The notes below the pieces were generated by a model that worked only from the letters and a program-made list of their open reading frames with translations, ran no database searches and had not been told where the DNA came from. This document shows, one piece after another, positions 46,709-56,476 of a DNA stretch of 64,000 nucleotides (positions are counted from its first letter, which is position 1; every line of letters begins with the position of its first letter). Location of the stretch: contig JAJVDF010000365.1 of assembly GCA_022410635.1 (NCBI GenBank), positions 236,871 to 300,870 of the forward strand, given 5' to 3'. Source of the stretch: Tretioscincus oriximinensis. Lineage: Eukaryota; Chordata; Lepidosauria; Squamata; Gymnophthalmidae. A program made the translations under genes and the position numbers.

Positions 46709-47575
46709 TGCAATGTGTAAATAATTGCACTTTATAATGAATTTTATAATGTGTCAATAATGCACTTGGCTTCCGTGAACTTAAATCTAATCTTAAAGCT
46801 ATCCAAGCTGCTGGCTACAGCCAGAATAAAATTCCTGCATCCTTTGTTCCTCATAGGATATAGTTTCCAGACCACTGCGCCCTCTTGCTTTAGGGCCTTT
46901 TAAAATGAAAACAGGAATTTTAGTGTTCAGTTTCCAGTTGTTCTATTTTTATCTGCTTTGTGTTTTGTTTGTATTGTGATCCACTCTGAGACCTTCGGGT
47001 TTGGGGTGGAACATAAATGTAAATGTGTGTATATATGCATGAAAGTATTAATGTGTAGGGATAGTGGAGATTATTCCATAAATTGAGGGCAACCACCAAG
47101 AAGGCCCTGCCTCGCAGTTCAAGGCCCAGAACAGAAAGAGGCTGGAAAACTGCAAATATATAAACAAATATAAGGAAAAAAACCCTCCCAGAATGGACTA
47201 TAATTAAGCAGTAATAGCATATTAGTACCTCCCCAAGATTTTTAAGATTCTGTTCATACCTTTACATAATACATCCGTCTTCTCAACTTGAACCAATGGG
47301 CTCCTTCTTAATATCTCTGCTATTTCTGCTCAGCTTCATGGTCCCTAATACCAGATAGCAAATCTGTACTCTGTTTTACTAAATCATATTGTAATTGTTC
47401 TATTAGATAATAATGCCATTTTTAACTGTCCATTCTCCATGTGATTTCCAGCCTGCTGCTAAAACAGACTGCGCAGCGATTAATAATTGTAAAACTAAAT
47501 ATTCATCATCTGGTTCAATGTTTGTATTATCCGATATAAATCAACAACAGCAAGAATAATGAGATATTTAAAGTA

Positions 47576-48124
47576 GACTGACCAGGTTTTCTGAGACCCA
47601 AACCGGGGTAATTAATATTCATGCTAATTTGCATATTCATAAATATGCAAATTACCCACCAACATGCATTCCCTTCCAAAATTCCCGCCCGAGAAATCGG
47701 TGAAGCATGTGAGAATTTTTTTAAGTGTGCAAAAAAAATTTAAATTTTTGGAGTACATCAGATTTAAAAAAAAAAAAAATTACAGAAGGGAAGGTGCCTT
47801 CAGAAGCTGACCCCAGTTGCCAGAACCCCCTAGTGGTGGTGCAGCGATTTTTTTAAAAAAATATTTTTTATGTGTATGAGAATGTTTTGAAGTGTGTGAG
47901 AATTTTTATTTTTTACTGAGGGGAGGGTGCCTTCAGGAACTGGACTCAGGCGCCAGAGCCCCCTAGTGGTGCTGCAGTGAATTTGTTTTAATATATATAT
48001 ATATTTTTTAAAAATTCGTCAGCAAAAACCGGGGAAATGGCACCACCCCCACCACCCCCGGGAGGGCAGGGTAGACACCCCAAAACTGGGTTTCCCCCCC
48101 CAAAAAGGGGGCATCTGGTCAGAC
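47576..48124. mobile_element. Long variant of the GGCTGACC MITE, opposite orientation
   Basis: TA at 47574-47575 and 48125-48126. Contains cccctagtggtg twice and tttgcatattcataaatatg, as in 25124-25513 reversed. Confidence 0.65.
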
Positions 48125-48334
48125 TAATTTAAAATGCCCCTTCCAGCAAAGAGCAGTACAATAACAACAAACAAAGAATATATCAGCATTGTAATTCTAA
48201 AAACTACTAAAACATCACTTACAATGCCCCTGATAGATATCTCCAAGGCATATAAATGTGGGTTAAAAAGCATGATGTAGTTTATTCTCCAAAATTAAAA
48301 AAAATGTTTTTAGGCCTGCTTTATGAAACTGGAG

Positions 48335-49099
48335 TGTGGGAATCAGTAATATAGCATATATTAATTGGCAATATATAGATTAAAATTAAAATGAACTTGG
48401 ATTGACCCCTGTGACCCAAAGGAGGCCTGTATGGTAATTTTGCAAAAAATCTCTGGTCAACCCAGCCCAGGAGTAAACAGGAGAGGCCAAATCCTCTCTT
48501 CCTGCCCTAAAGGCATATCTCATTCATGAAACCTTGCCAGACTGAATAGATTAATTGGCACCCATTGTGGCAAAGGCACTATCTTTCTTTAACCAGGCTG
48601 TGCACCTGGGTTGACCCATCAGCCTGATAGTGGCCTGGAGGTAAACCATTTAGGATCATTAAAACCACTTCTCCTAAGGGTGAGTCACTGGGTTCCAGTA
48701 ATTAAGATAATGCTTAAGCAATTAGTGACTACCGAGGGTCCATCCTGTTTACCAACCTTATACCATATTTGGCGTTTCCTGACCAGGCTGCACCTCCTTG
48801 GGGAGGAGAGAACCACGTCAAACAGGCGTCACAACCTGGGTCCGCCCTGACCCACGTGTGCTGTACCTGCCCCTTTTTGACATCATAATCTTTGATACAC
48901 GCCTTCTGATTTGGGTCAATAAAAGACTGAACACGAGGGCATTCTGGAGGACTCCATGGCCTGTGGACCTCCTGAAATTGCTTCTTGATCCAAGTCGTGT
49001 TGCCCGTGTGATTCCTGTTACACGTGTCTGTCTACTGCGGACCAAGCTGCCTTCGATCTCCGTTAGGCATCGAATAACGTGGAAAGCAAATACCCGTTA
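48335..49099 (+). mobile_element. Solo-LTR-like insertion with 6 bp target duplication
   Basis: CTGGAG occurs at 48329-48334 and 49100-49105. The element starts TGTGGG and ends GTTA. It has a single AATAAA in gtcaataaaagactg near 48918, as expected of an LTR R/U5 region. Outside it, 48130-48330 and 49100-49300 match contiguous intron 1 of gene 4 (38020-38260), so this is a clean insertion. No internal retroviral genes remain. Confidence 0.72.
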
Positions 49100-49710
49100 C
49101 TGGAGCAGATTTTCTGTTAGACATTTCCAGGGAGCTGAGAACAGGTGAAAGGGGCTTGCCTTCTGCTCTGGGTTTATGCCCAGAAACAATTAGGGGGAGA
49201 TAAGAGAGTGGACTAAGTGGCCTGATCCAGCATAAAATTGGGTTGGAGCTTTGCACCCTTAATGGCTATAGAAGAGTGACTTTTCACCTGGTCCTGATGG
49301 TAAAAACAAACACACCAGTTTTCACACCCATTAATGCTGCAAAATTATAATTCACTCTTTATGTGGGAACCCTGCCCTAGCAAGGTTCACATTGGTTACT
49401 TGCAGATCCACAGCAGGTCTTCATAACTCTCTCTGTCTCTGTCACACACACACACTTTTAAGGAGAGTAAAAGTTGTTTTATTTTCTCCTACAACTACAC
49501 TTTTCATCCTAAGTTCCTGATTCCTGCAATCTCAAGTCCAGACCTGAATTATTCCTATTATGGTGGAACCACCAAACCCAGTTATAGGGCAGGAGGTGAC
49601 CTTGAGACTGGAAGAAATGGCAGAACAGTTAATTGTATGCAGCTGGTACTGAGGTGTGACAACTGATCCGAGCAGGCTTATTTCAAGTTTCTACCTGGAC
49701 GGTCCAGAAG

Positions 49711-50150
49711 AAGACGAAGAAGACGAACAAGAAGAAGAAGAAGAACTGGGTTCTTATACCCCACTTTTTCTCAGCTTTCAAAGGGACTCAAAGCGGCTTA
49801 CAAGGGTATTTTTGCCCGAAGGCTGACATTCTATCTTCCCCACCAGGCTCTGGTGGTTCCCATGGTTTGCAGGCACCATAGAAGAAGTAGATCTGCTTTT
49901 CTCACCCAAAGGGACTTAAAGCGACTTACAAGTAAAATTTTTACCCAAAGACTGACATTCTATCTTCCCGACCAGGCTGTGGTGGTTCCCATTTATCTAG
50001 TCGCAGTCAGTTGCAATTTCGTGCAATTCTTGCTTTCGAATAGCTGGGTTGGCTAGAGCTACAGGCTAGTGGAAGGTGCTCACCCCTCCCCACATCCCAC
50101 ACAGGGCTTCGAAACATCACCTCCCAGATGAGAGACAGATTCCTTAGTGA
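49711..50150 (-). repeat. Two family A SINEs inserted in the pseudogene IgV exon
   Basis: The first (gaagaactgggttcttatac ... ggtggttcccatgg) is cut at about 49865 and followed by a second (about 49890-50150). GAAGAA-type sequence on each side suggests the duplicated target. Confidence 0.85.
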
Positions 50151-50775
50151 CTGAAGAACACCCAAGAGGACGTGCCTACACTGCGCATGAGAGAGTTGAC
50201 TCGAACTGTACTCTTCACATCAACAAATTATCAACAAATCACTCTGGAAACTACACGCTACAGTACACGCCACCTCTATGCATCCCAAGCCACAGGTATG
50301 TAGTTAATATTATAAAATACCAACCCCTTTGTGTAGCCACTGTTTTCTCCCCTGCAGGGTCCTGAAGGAAGGGTTTAGAAAACCTCATTTCAAATACATC
50401 TACTACCCATGGGAGAACAAAATCCATCTTCCCAATTTCTAGCCAGGATGTCTAACAAGATAAAGATAGGCAGCCTGAGTTTCTGTAGACAAGTCTGGTA
50501 CTTTAGGATGCTTCAAGGAACGTGTCTGCTATTGACAGCAAACTATCCATCAGCATTTGGGAGGATGGATTAAAGACTTCCTGTCAACAACCAGCAACAA
50601 AATGGGTGACAGGAGAGGGTGTCACAGCATAGAAAATTTTGCTTGTCAGACCCTGACAGAATGACGAAATTCACAAAGTACCATCAAGGTATAAATGTGC
50701 CCCCCTCCCTCTCCAACTGGTTTACTATTCTGGATAGAGATAACTTGACCACAATAATCCATGTGCTGGTAACAG

Positions 50776-50830
50776 NNNNNNNNNNNNNNNNNNNNNNNNN
50801 NNNNNNNNNNNNNNNNNNNNNNNNNNNNNN
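50776..50830. other. Assembly gap (55 N)
   Basis: Lies inside an L2-like LINE piece (50740-50775, accacaataatccatgtgc, cf. 63273). 50831-51235 has no recognised gene. A partial family A SINE lies at 51236-51332. Confidence 0.99.
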
Positions 50831-51334
50831 TGCAGCCTCGGCAAAGTCAGGAAAGCGGCTGGGAGGAGGCCCATTCAGGCACTGACCAGTCTCTCTCTCA
50901 GTCTGCAAGTTGAATGTCAATACAAAATGGCACTTCTACAGAAACTGAGAGAGAGACTATAGCCCCTCCCAGGCAGCCCTCCCATTGGTTCAGGGATTGG
51001 CGACCCCTTTTGTCAATTAAAAAAGCTGCCTGGAGCTTCTTGATTTGTTGGCAGCTCCTCTATGAAAGGAGATTTTATAATTGATTTTAATCTATGAGTG
51101 TTCGCCGAACCCAACGAACACAGTGACCAGCTGCCACTGGCTGGTAACCTCTAGTAACCATGTGGTGCACATAACCTACAGTAATGTGCTCCACGTGGGT
51201 TTACCCTTGAAAACAGCCTGGAAGTAGGAAAACGGCCTAGAAGATAAATGGGATCCACCACAGCCTGTTGGGAAAGATAGAATGTAAGACTTTGGGTGGA
51301 AAATACCCTTGTAAGCTGTTTTGAGTCTTTTATT

Positions 51335-51902
51335 GACTCCAGAATCAGAAGGCGTGGATAGATACGGTGATGTCAGAAAAGGGGTTGGTACAGCACACGT
51401 GGGCCAGGGCGGACCCAGGTTGTGTCACCTGTGTGACGTGTTTCTCTCTTCCCAAGGAGGTGCAGCCTGGTCAGGAAACGCCAAATATGGTATGGTGGTG
51501 AGATACAGGATGGACCCTCTTTAACCATTGTTTGCCTTTGCTATTATTCTAATTACAGGAACCCAGTGATTCACCCACAGGAGAGATGGTCTTAATGGTC
51601 TTAAATGGTTTAACTCCAGGCCACTATCAGGCTGATGGCTTCAGCCCAGGTGCGCAGCCTGGTAAACAAAGATTGCCTCTTTGCCATGATGGGTGTCATT
51701 AATCCATTCAGTCTGGCAAGGTTTCTTGAGCAAGATATGCCCTTAGGTCAGGAAGGGTGATTTAGCTGTTTACTCCTGGGCTGGGTTGACCAGAGATTTT
51801 TTCCAAAATTTCCATGCAGGCCTCACTTTGGCTAGCAAAGGTCAATCCAAGTATATTTTATATCCAATATATTAAAGCCAATTAATATATGTCCCACATG
51901 AC
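51335..51902 (-). mobile_element. Second LTR-like copy, inverted and truncated
   Basis: In reverse complement it starts TGTGGGACATATATTAATTGG-like and follows the 48335 element through the ggcctgaagccatcagcctg region to cacgccttctgattc and AATAAAAGA, where it stops against a SINE. The U5-like end is missing. Confidence 0.7.
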
Positions 51903-52429
51903 TAACCCCAACAGAAGAGAAATGGCTGCTTTGAACTTTTCAGTCAGTTACCTTTGCAGACGATTTAATGGATAGAAGAAATGTAATTTTCTAGTAGCTG
52001 CTTCGCTGCAAACCCCTCATTGTATTATGTAGATTTAGGACAATCTTTGGATCAAAATGTGCCATATTTTTATTGCTAAATTAGGGCTATGAAAGAGGTA
52101 GGGTCTCTTCCCCAGTTTCAGTTACTAACAAGCGTCAGTATCGATGAAAGATCTGGTCACGTCCCAAGTTAATGTTTTTGCTTTGGATCCATTCTGGTTT
52201 GCTAGTGTTCTTTCTTTTCTTTTTGGCAGGAGGAAGAGAGGATGCCCAGCTCCTTATTCATGGCAATAGAGCGTTTGAGAGGAAACCAGGACCATGCGGA
52301 ATCTAAACAAAATGATTATCATTTCATCAGAATCAAAAAAGAATAAATGCCACCCACAGTCTTAGAGTAAACCCAGCTTCCAACCTCTTTCCCTTATTCA
52401 AATTGCACATGTTACATCTAGAGGTTCAT

Positions 52430-53500
52430 GCTGGAACCAAGGGGGACCTGGGTTCAAATCCTCATGCAGCCACAAAGACCCTGTTCACACTTAAGTTTTA
52501 ATCCAGCTTCAGTCCACTTTCACAGTAAAGCAGCACATCCAGAAAAGGCAAGATGTTTTCTTTTGGCATTCTCTAACTCAGTGATGGCGAACCTTTTGAG
52601 CTTGGCGTATAAAAAAAAAACTAGTTTAACTTGTGTGCCATGTCACATCTAGAGATATCCATAATTCTGCGATATTTGTAGCTCGAGTCTAGTATTTATT
52701 AAAGAAGCAAAAACATAATTCTTTACATTCGTGACTATTTTGTTGCTGAATTTCATTTGCTAACCTTCAATTGAAGGTTGGTATTTTGTACACTTTAAAA
52801 CCAAGCAAGTTCTACTAACAATCTCTCAGGCAGTTTATTTTATTGATGTTAATGCACTGATTTTTTTTTCCGTTTATTTTTTTAAAAACCCAATTCTTAA
52901 ATTTTAATTTAATCAGGGCGACAGTGTTTCATTCAAAATACCTTGGTGTGTTACCTTTGACAAATGTCTCATAGCTTATCCATCACTGCTCTAACTCATA
53001 AAATCCATCTTTGGTTTAGAAAGTGTAGAAAGGAATTCACTATTCTCTTTGCTGCTGTGTTTTTCAGTCCTGAAAGTAGACTCAAGTTGAATTAAAACGT
53101 AGGTGTAACCATAACCAAAAGCAGCGACTTTGACTCAAAGCTTGACTCTCAGGCTAAACTGTTCCTCAATGTGATTGGGTAAAATAATATAGAGCCAGCT
53201 TCACCTTCTTCACAGGGTTTCTGTTGTGGAGAAAGCAACCTTTGGTTGGCCTCCCTGAAACCATTCGATATAGGGCAGGATATAAGTATAAATAAATTAA
53301 ATAAATAAACAGGTGAAAATTGTTCAAAAATTAGAATGTGGACTTCTTCTAATAGCAGTCTTAAAAAATTGAAAAACCGTTAAAAATTGGAGCAGAAAAT
53401 TAACTGTAAAAAATAACAAAGATTGTAATCCAAAACATTTTTTAAAAATTAATAAAAATTTGGAATGTGAAAAAAATGTGCAGTGCACTTTCAGCTCTGT
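52430..53500 (+). other. 3' flank shared with the gene 3 locus
   Basis: ttcaaatcctcatgcagcc, acttaagttttaatccagc and tagaaaggaattcactattc match 35745-36000. A hAT-like element is inserted at 52579-52988. Confidence 0.65.
52579..52988. mobile_element. hAT-like element with 8 bp target duplication
   Basis: The inverted ends are CAGTGATGG and CCATCACTG. CTCTAACT flanks both sides (52571-52578 and 52989-52996). The paralogous site near 35865 lacks the insertion. No transposase. Confidence 0.85.
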
Positions 53501-53582
53501 GGTGTTGCTGTGTTATCATTAGGTACTGTTTTTTGTGATGTTTTCTTTACAATGACTCAAAAATGGTTGCCAGAATGCACTT

Positions 53583-53853
53583 TACACGGTGGTGCAGAGG
53601 TTAAGAACAATGGTCTTTCAACAAAGTGACTGGAGTTGAGGCCCCATGTCTCTGTCAAGGAGAGGCGTAAGCGCCCTCTACTGGCCCCAGCTTCAGCCAG
53701 ACTAGCTATTCGAAAGCAAGTAATTGAAAGTAGATTAATAGGTACCACCACTAATCTGGTGGGGAGGATAGATGTAAGCCTTCGGGACACAAAATAGCTT
53801 GTAAGCTGCTCCAAGTGAGAAGGGCTGGCTATAAAAACCCAGTTCTTCTTCCC
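53583..53853 (+). repeat. SINE, family A variant
   Basis: ggtggtgcagaggttaagaa head, ctctactggccccagc, attcgaaagcaag, and aacccagttcttcttccc end. Confidence 0.8.
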
Positions 53854-53890
53854 TTATGACAGTTTCCTGAGCTAAGTCCGGTCAGACATT

Positions 53891-54205
53891 GTGTGGCTGT
53901 GCAAACAGCACATGGAGAAACCATTTCCTATTTGGAGTGAATGGGAAATGGATCCAGCCAGCACAGAGCCAGAGAGCTTTTGTGCCAGTTTTTCTCCTGG
54001 TAGCCAAACTAAATTCAGTAAAGACATTGTGATAGTGGCACCAAAAACAGAAATAATAGCTCCACAGATACACATAGGGGGCACAATCACCATACAGTTC
54101 CATAAAAGTGTAGGAAATCACCCACAACTTCATCATCTCAAGCAGCACTTTCTAGTCGTCTTTACTGGGGCGATTCTTATACACACTTCCAGACATGCGC
54201 AATAA
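53891..54205 (+). other. Unrecognised open frame of 104 codons
   Basis: The frame has ordinary amino-acid composition, with D-I-V-I-V-A-P-K-T-E-I-I-A-P-Q-I and G-G-T-I-T-I-Q in the middle. No known domain recognised. AATAAA overlaps its stop (54201-54206), which might mark the end of an old transcript. It could equally be chance. Confidence 0.2.
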
Positions 54206-54477
54206 AGCTCAAGCTGTGTAATTACAAATCGGTGTTTTCCAAGAGATGGACACAGCCAGCATCTTCTTTCAGTTTAGCACAAAGGGGAGAATGAGCTAAG
54301 AGTCATGCCTGCATTTTCTCAAGAGAAATCTTCCCCTGGACCACAATCATACACCTGGGTGTGTCCATAGCACTTGTCTGCCCTGTAGCTTAAATCTCCC
54401 TTTGGAAGGAAAACTCCTGAGCCTTGCAGGCCTGAAAGTGGCCCTCATAAAAGAAAACAACAAAAAGCATATGGTTA

Positions 54478-54565
54478 AGAACATAAGAACATAAGAAGAG
54501 CCATACTGGATCAGGCCACAGCCCATCTGGTCCAGCATTCTGTGTCACACAGAGGCCCACCAGAT
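54478..54565 (-). mobile_element. LINE 3' end fragment
   Basis: agaacataagaacataagaa to cacagaggcccaccagatg; cut short. Confidence 0.75.
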
Positions 54566-54669
54566 GGTTGCCTTCCTCCCTGAAGCTTTCCAGTCTTGTG
54601 TATTTGAATTTAACAAGCACAAAAAACACACTGGGGGGAAATATTTGAAAGCTTTATGCTTTCTTTCAG

Positions 54670-54688
54670 GAGACGACTTCCGTCATAA
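54670..54688 (+). pseudogene. Orphan tail exon of a lost CEACAM-like copy
   Basis: The acceptor ctttatgctttctttcag ends at 54669. In family phase the exon reads R-R-R-L-P-S then TAA (54686-54688). The following 3'UTR (aaccagaaccatccagcatc, aattaggaataaatgcc, AATAAA 54777-54782) matches the other copies. No IgV or TM exon lies between it and the tail exon at 52230, so it is a remnant of a deleted unit or an alternative last exon. Confidence 0.65.
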
Positions 54689-54889
54689 TTATGGCAACAG
54701 AGCATTTGAAAGGAAACCAGAACCATCCAGCATCTGGACAAAATGAATACTATTTCATCAGAAACACACAATTAGGAATAAATGCCAACCGCATGTTCTT
54801 TTGAGCAAGCCCAGCTTCCGTTCTATTCCCCTTATTTAAACTGAAAAGCACAGTACTGGTAACTAGTAGGCAAATTTAGAACCAGGATG

Positions 54890-55290
54890 CATGTGGGGGA
54901 GACACAGATTGGGCACAGATAAAAAAGCATCCTCCTGCCCAGGGCTAGCTGCAGTGCAGGCTGGGAGCTGTAGTCTGTAGGGCAGGCCCCAACACAGACT
55001 GGGCAGAAGAGGCTGCCCCTGCCCGCTGCTCAGACTACACTTCCCAACAGACTCAGCCACCAGCACAACAGCAGCTCCATTTCATTCTCTTCACATTTGG
55101 GCTACTGCTGCTGCTACTGCCACCTTCCTGAAGCTGCTGGGCATGCAAGCTTTTAGAATAAGCCTTGTCATTGTGACAAAACAAGGTAGAAAAGCAGGCA
55201 ATTTAAAACCATAAAACAGGAATGCTGCCAAGGAGTAGAGAAACAGGGAGCTGGCATTTTATTGTTGTTTACATCTAACACCCCACCTTT
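54890..55290 (-). repeat. Repeat X, minus orientation
   Basis: gcccagggctagctgcagtg, cccaacacagactggg, ctgggcatgcaagctttt and gttgtttacatctaacacc. Confidence 0.6.
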
Positions 55291-55324
55291 GGGATTTATT
55301 TATTGGTTTGTTTATCAAACTGCC

Positions 55325-55515
55325 TTCTATTTGAAAGCAGGAACTGCAAGAAATTGCAACTGACTGCAAGTAGATACATGGGAACCACCAGAGTCTGGTG
55401 GGGAAGATAGAATGTGAGTCTTCGGGCCAAATACCCTTGTAAGCCGCTTTGAGTCCCTTTGAAAGGTGAGAAAAGCGGGGTATAAGAACCCAATTCTTCT
55501 TCTGCTGCTGCTTCT
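55325..55515 (+). repeat. tRNA-derived SINE, family A, 3' part
   Basis: tatttgaaagcaggaactgc to agaacccaattcttcttctg; the tRNA-like head is missing. Confidence 0.8.
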
Positions 55516-55649
55516 AACTTACCAAGATGGTTCAGGAGTCCAATCTGCAGCTTCTCTCGCTTCAAATGCAATTATGGAAATGTTCAAATACTGAGAAACA
55601 TCCACCCACACATACACAGAATAATTTGCTCTGACTGGTCTCTCTTTAA

Positions 55650-55975
55650 CAGTGTCCTTGGCTTCCATGGACTTGTCTAATCCTGTCTTAAAGCTATCCA
55701 GGGTACTAGTTACCACCACCTCTTCTGGAAGTCAATTCCACAGGCTGATGACCCTCTGGGTGAAAAAAAATACGTCCCTTTGTCTGTCTTCACTCTTCTG
55801 CCCACCAGGTTCAAAGAATCCCGTGCATGATTTTGTACACTTCAATCGGATCACCTTTCAACTGCTGTCTTTCGAGGCTGAAGATGCCCAGACGTTGCAG
55901 CCTGATTTCATAAGGGAGGCGCACCAGTCCCTTGATCATTCTTGTTGCCTTTTTCTGCACCTTCTCTGGTTCCAC
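55650..55975 (-). mobile_element. CR1/L2-type LINE fragment, minus strand
   Basis: cttgtctaatcctgtctta, accctctgggtgaaaa and gcctgatttcataagggagg. Confidence 0.8.
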
Positions 55976-55979
55976 AAGA

Positions 55980-56476
55980 ACTTTACGGAGGTGCTTGTTG
56001 GCCCAACCGTTCTTCTTTCTCCAATCTGAATTGCAGACAGCGGCAGGCGTCATACTCGTCCTGTGGCTGATGCAAAGAGCGTCGCTTCACCTTTACACAT
56101 AGAAACACCACCGTGAACGGGGGCTGGACCTTATCCAAAGCCAGCGTGAGGCACAGGATCCTACAATTGCGCTGCGCTCGTGGCGCAACTGGGCTTCTGC
56201 TGCTGGGGCCTGAGAGCGCCCAAAAGTCAGGACTGGGGAGAAGCCTGCATTCTCTTTTCTGCAACTTGATAATAAGGTCCCCCCTGCCCTGGGAGCATCG
56301 CCCCCTTCCCTGCCTTGGACATGCTTGCAGCCAGGATGCGGCCGCATTCGCCCAGCCGAGAGGAGGCGTGCCTAAGGAGGCCCCCCCGGGCAGGTCTCCA
56401 AGCGCAAGGCGGCGGCTGCGTGCGCGGCAGGAGGCGCGTAGGGATCTTCTTTGGAGAGCAGAATAGCAGTTGGAGT
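55980..56476 (+). promoter_or_regulatory. GC-rich region upstream of gene 6
   Basis: CpG-rich sequence (gcgctgcgctcgtggcgc, gcggccgcattcgccc, gcggcggctgcgtgcgcggc) leading to the leader exon; CpG-island-like. It does not visibly align with the block shared by genes 1-4. Long minus-strand frames here are a GC effect. Confidence 0.4.

Larger units (their letters stand above)
49501..52269 (+). pseudogene. Pseudogene 5: broken CEACAM-like copy
   Basis: The IgV exon (49501 to about 49710, resuming about 50151 to 50295) is closest to gene 4. Its acceptor is lost: the AG at the expected place reads AC (49499-49500). In-frame stops occur at 49518, 49545 and 49650, the last replacing Arg of W-Y-R-G. 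Two minus-strand SINEs split the exon between strands C'' and D. The exon end also lost a few codons (cccaagccacaggtatg). The family cysteines remain at 49638 and 50207. No leader exon or TM exon is found; an N gap at 50776-50830 and an LTR fragment lie where the TM exon should be. The tail exon is 52230-52269 (R-K-R-G-C-P-A-P then a short run-on to TAG), with AATAAA at 52342-52347. Not translatable. Confidence 0.85.

Noticed and set aside
50296..52229. A TM exon for pseudogene 5
   Set aside because: I looked for the conserved GTTTATGCTTTATATG-type end and donor and found none. The span holds a gap, a SINE piece and an LTR-like fragment.
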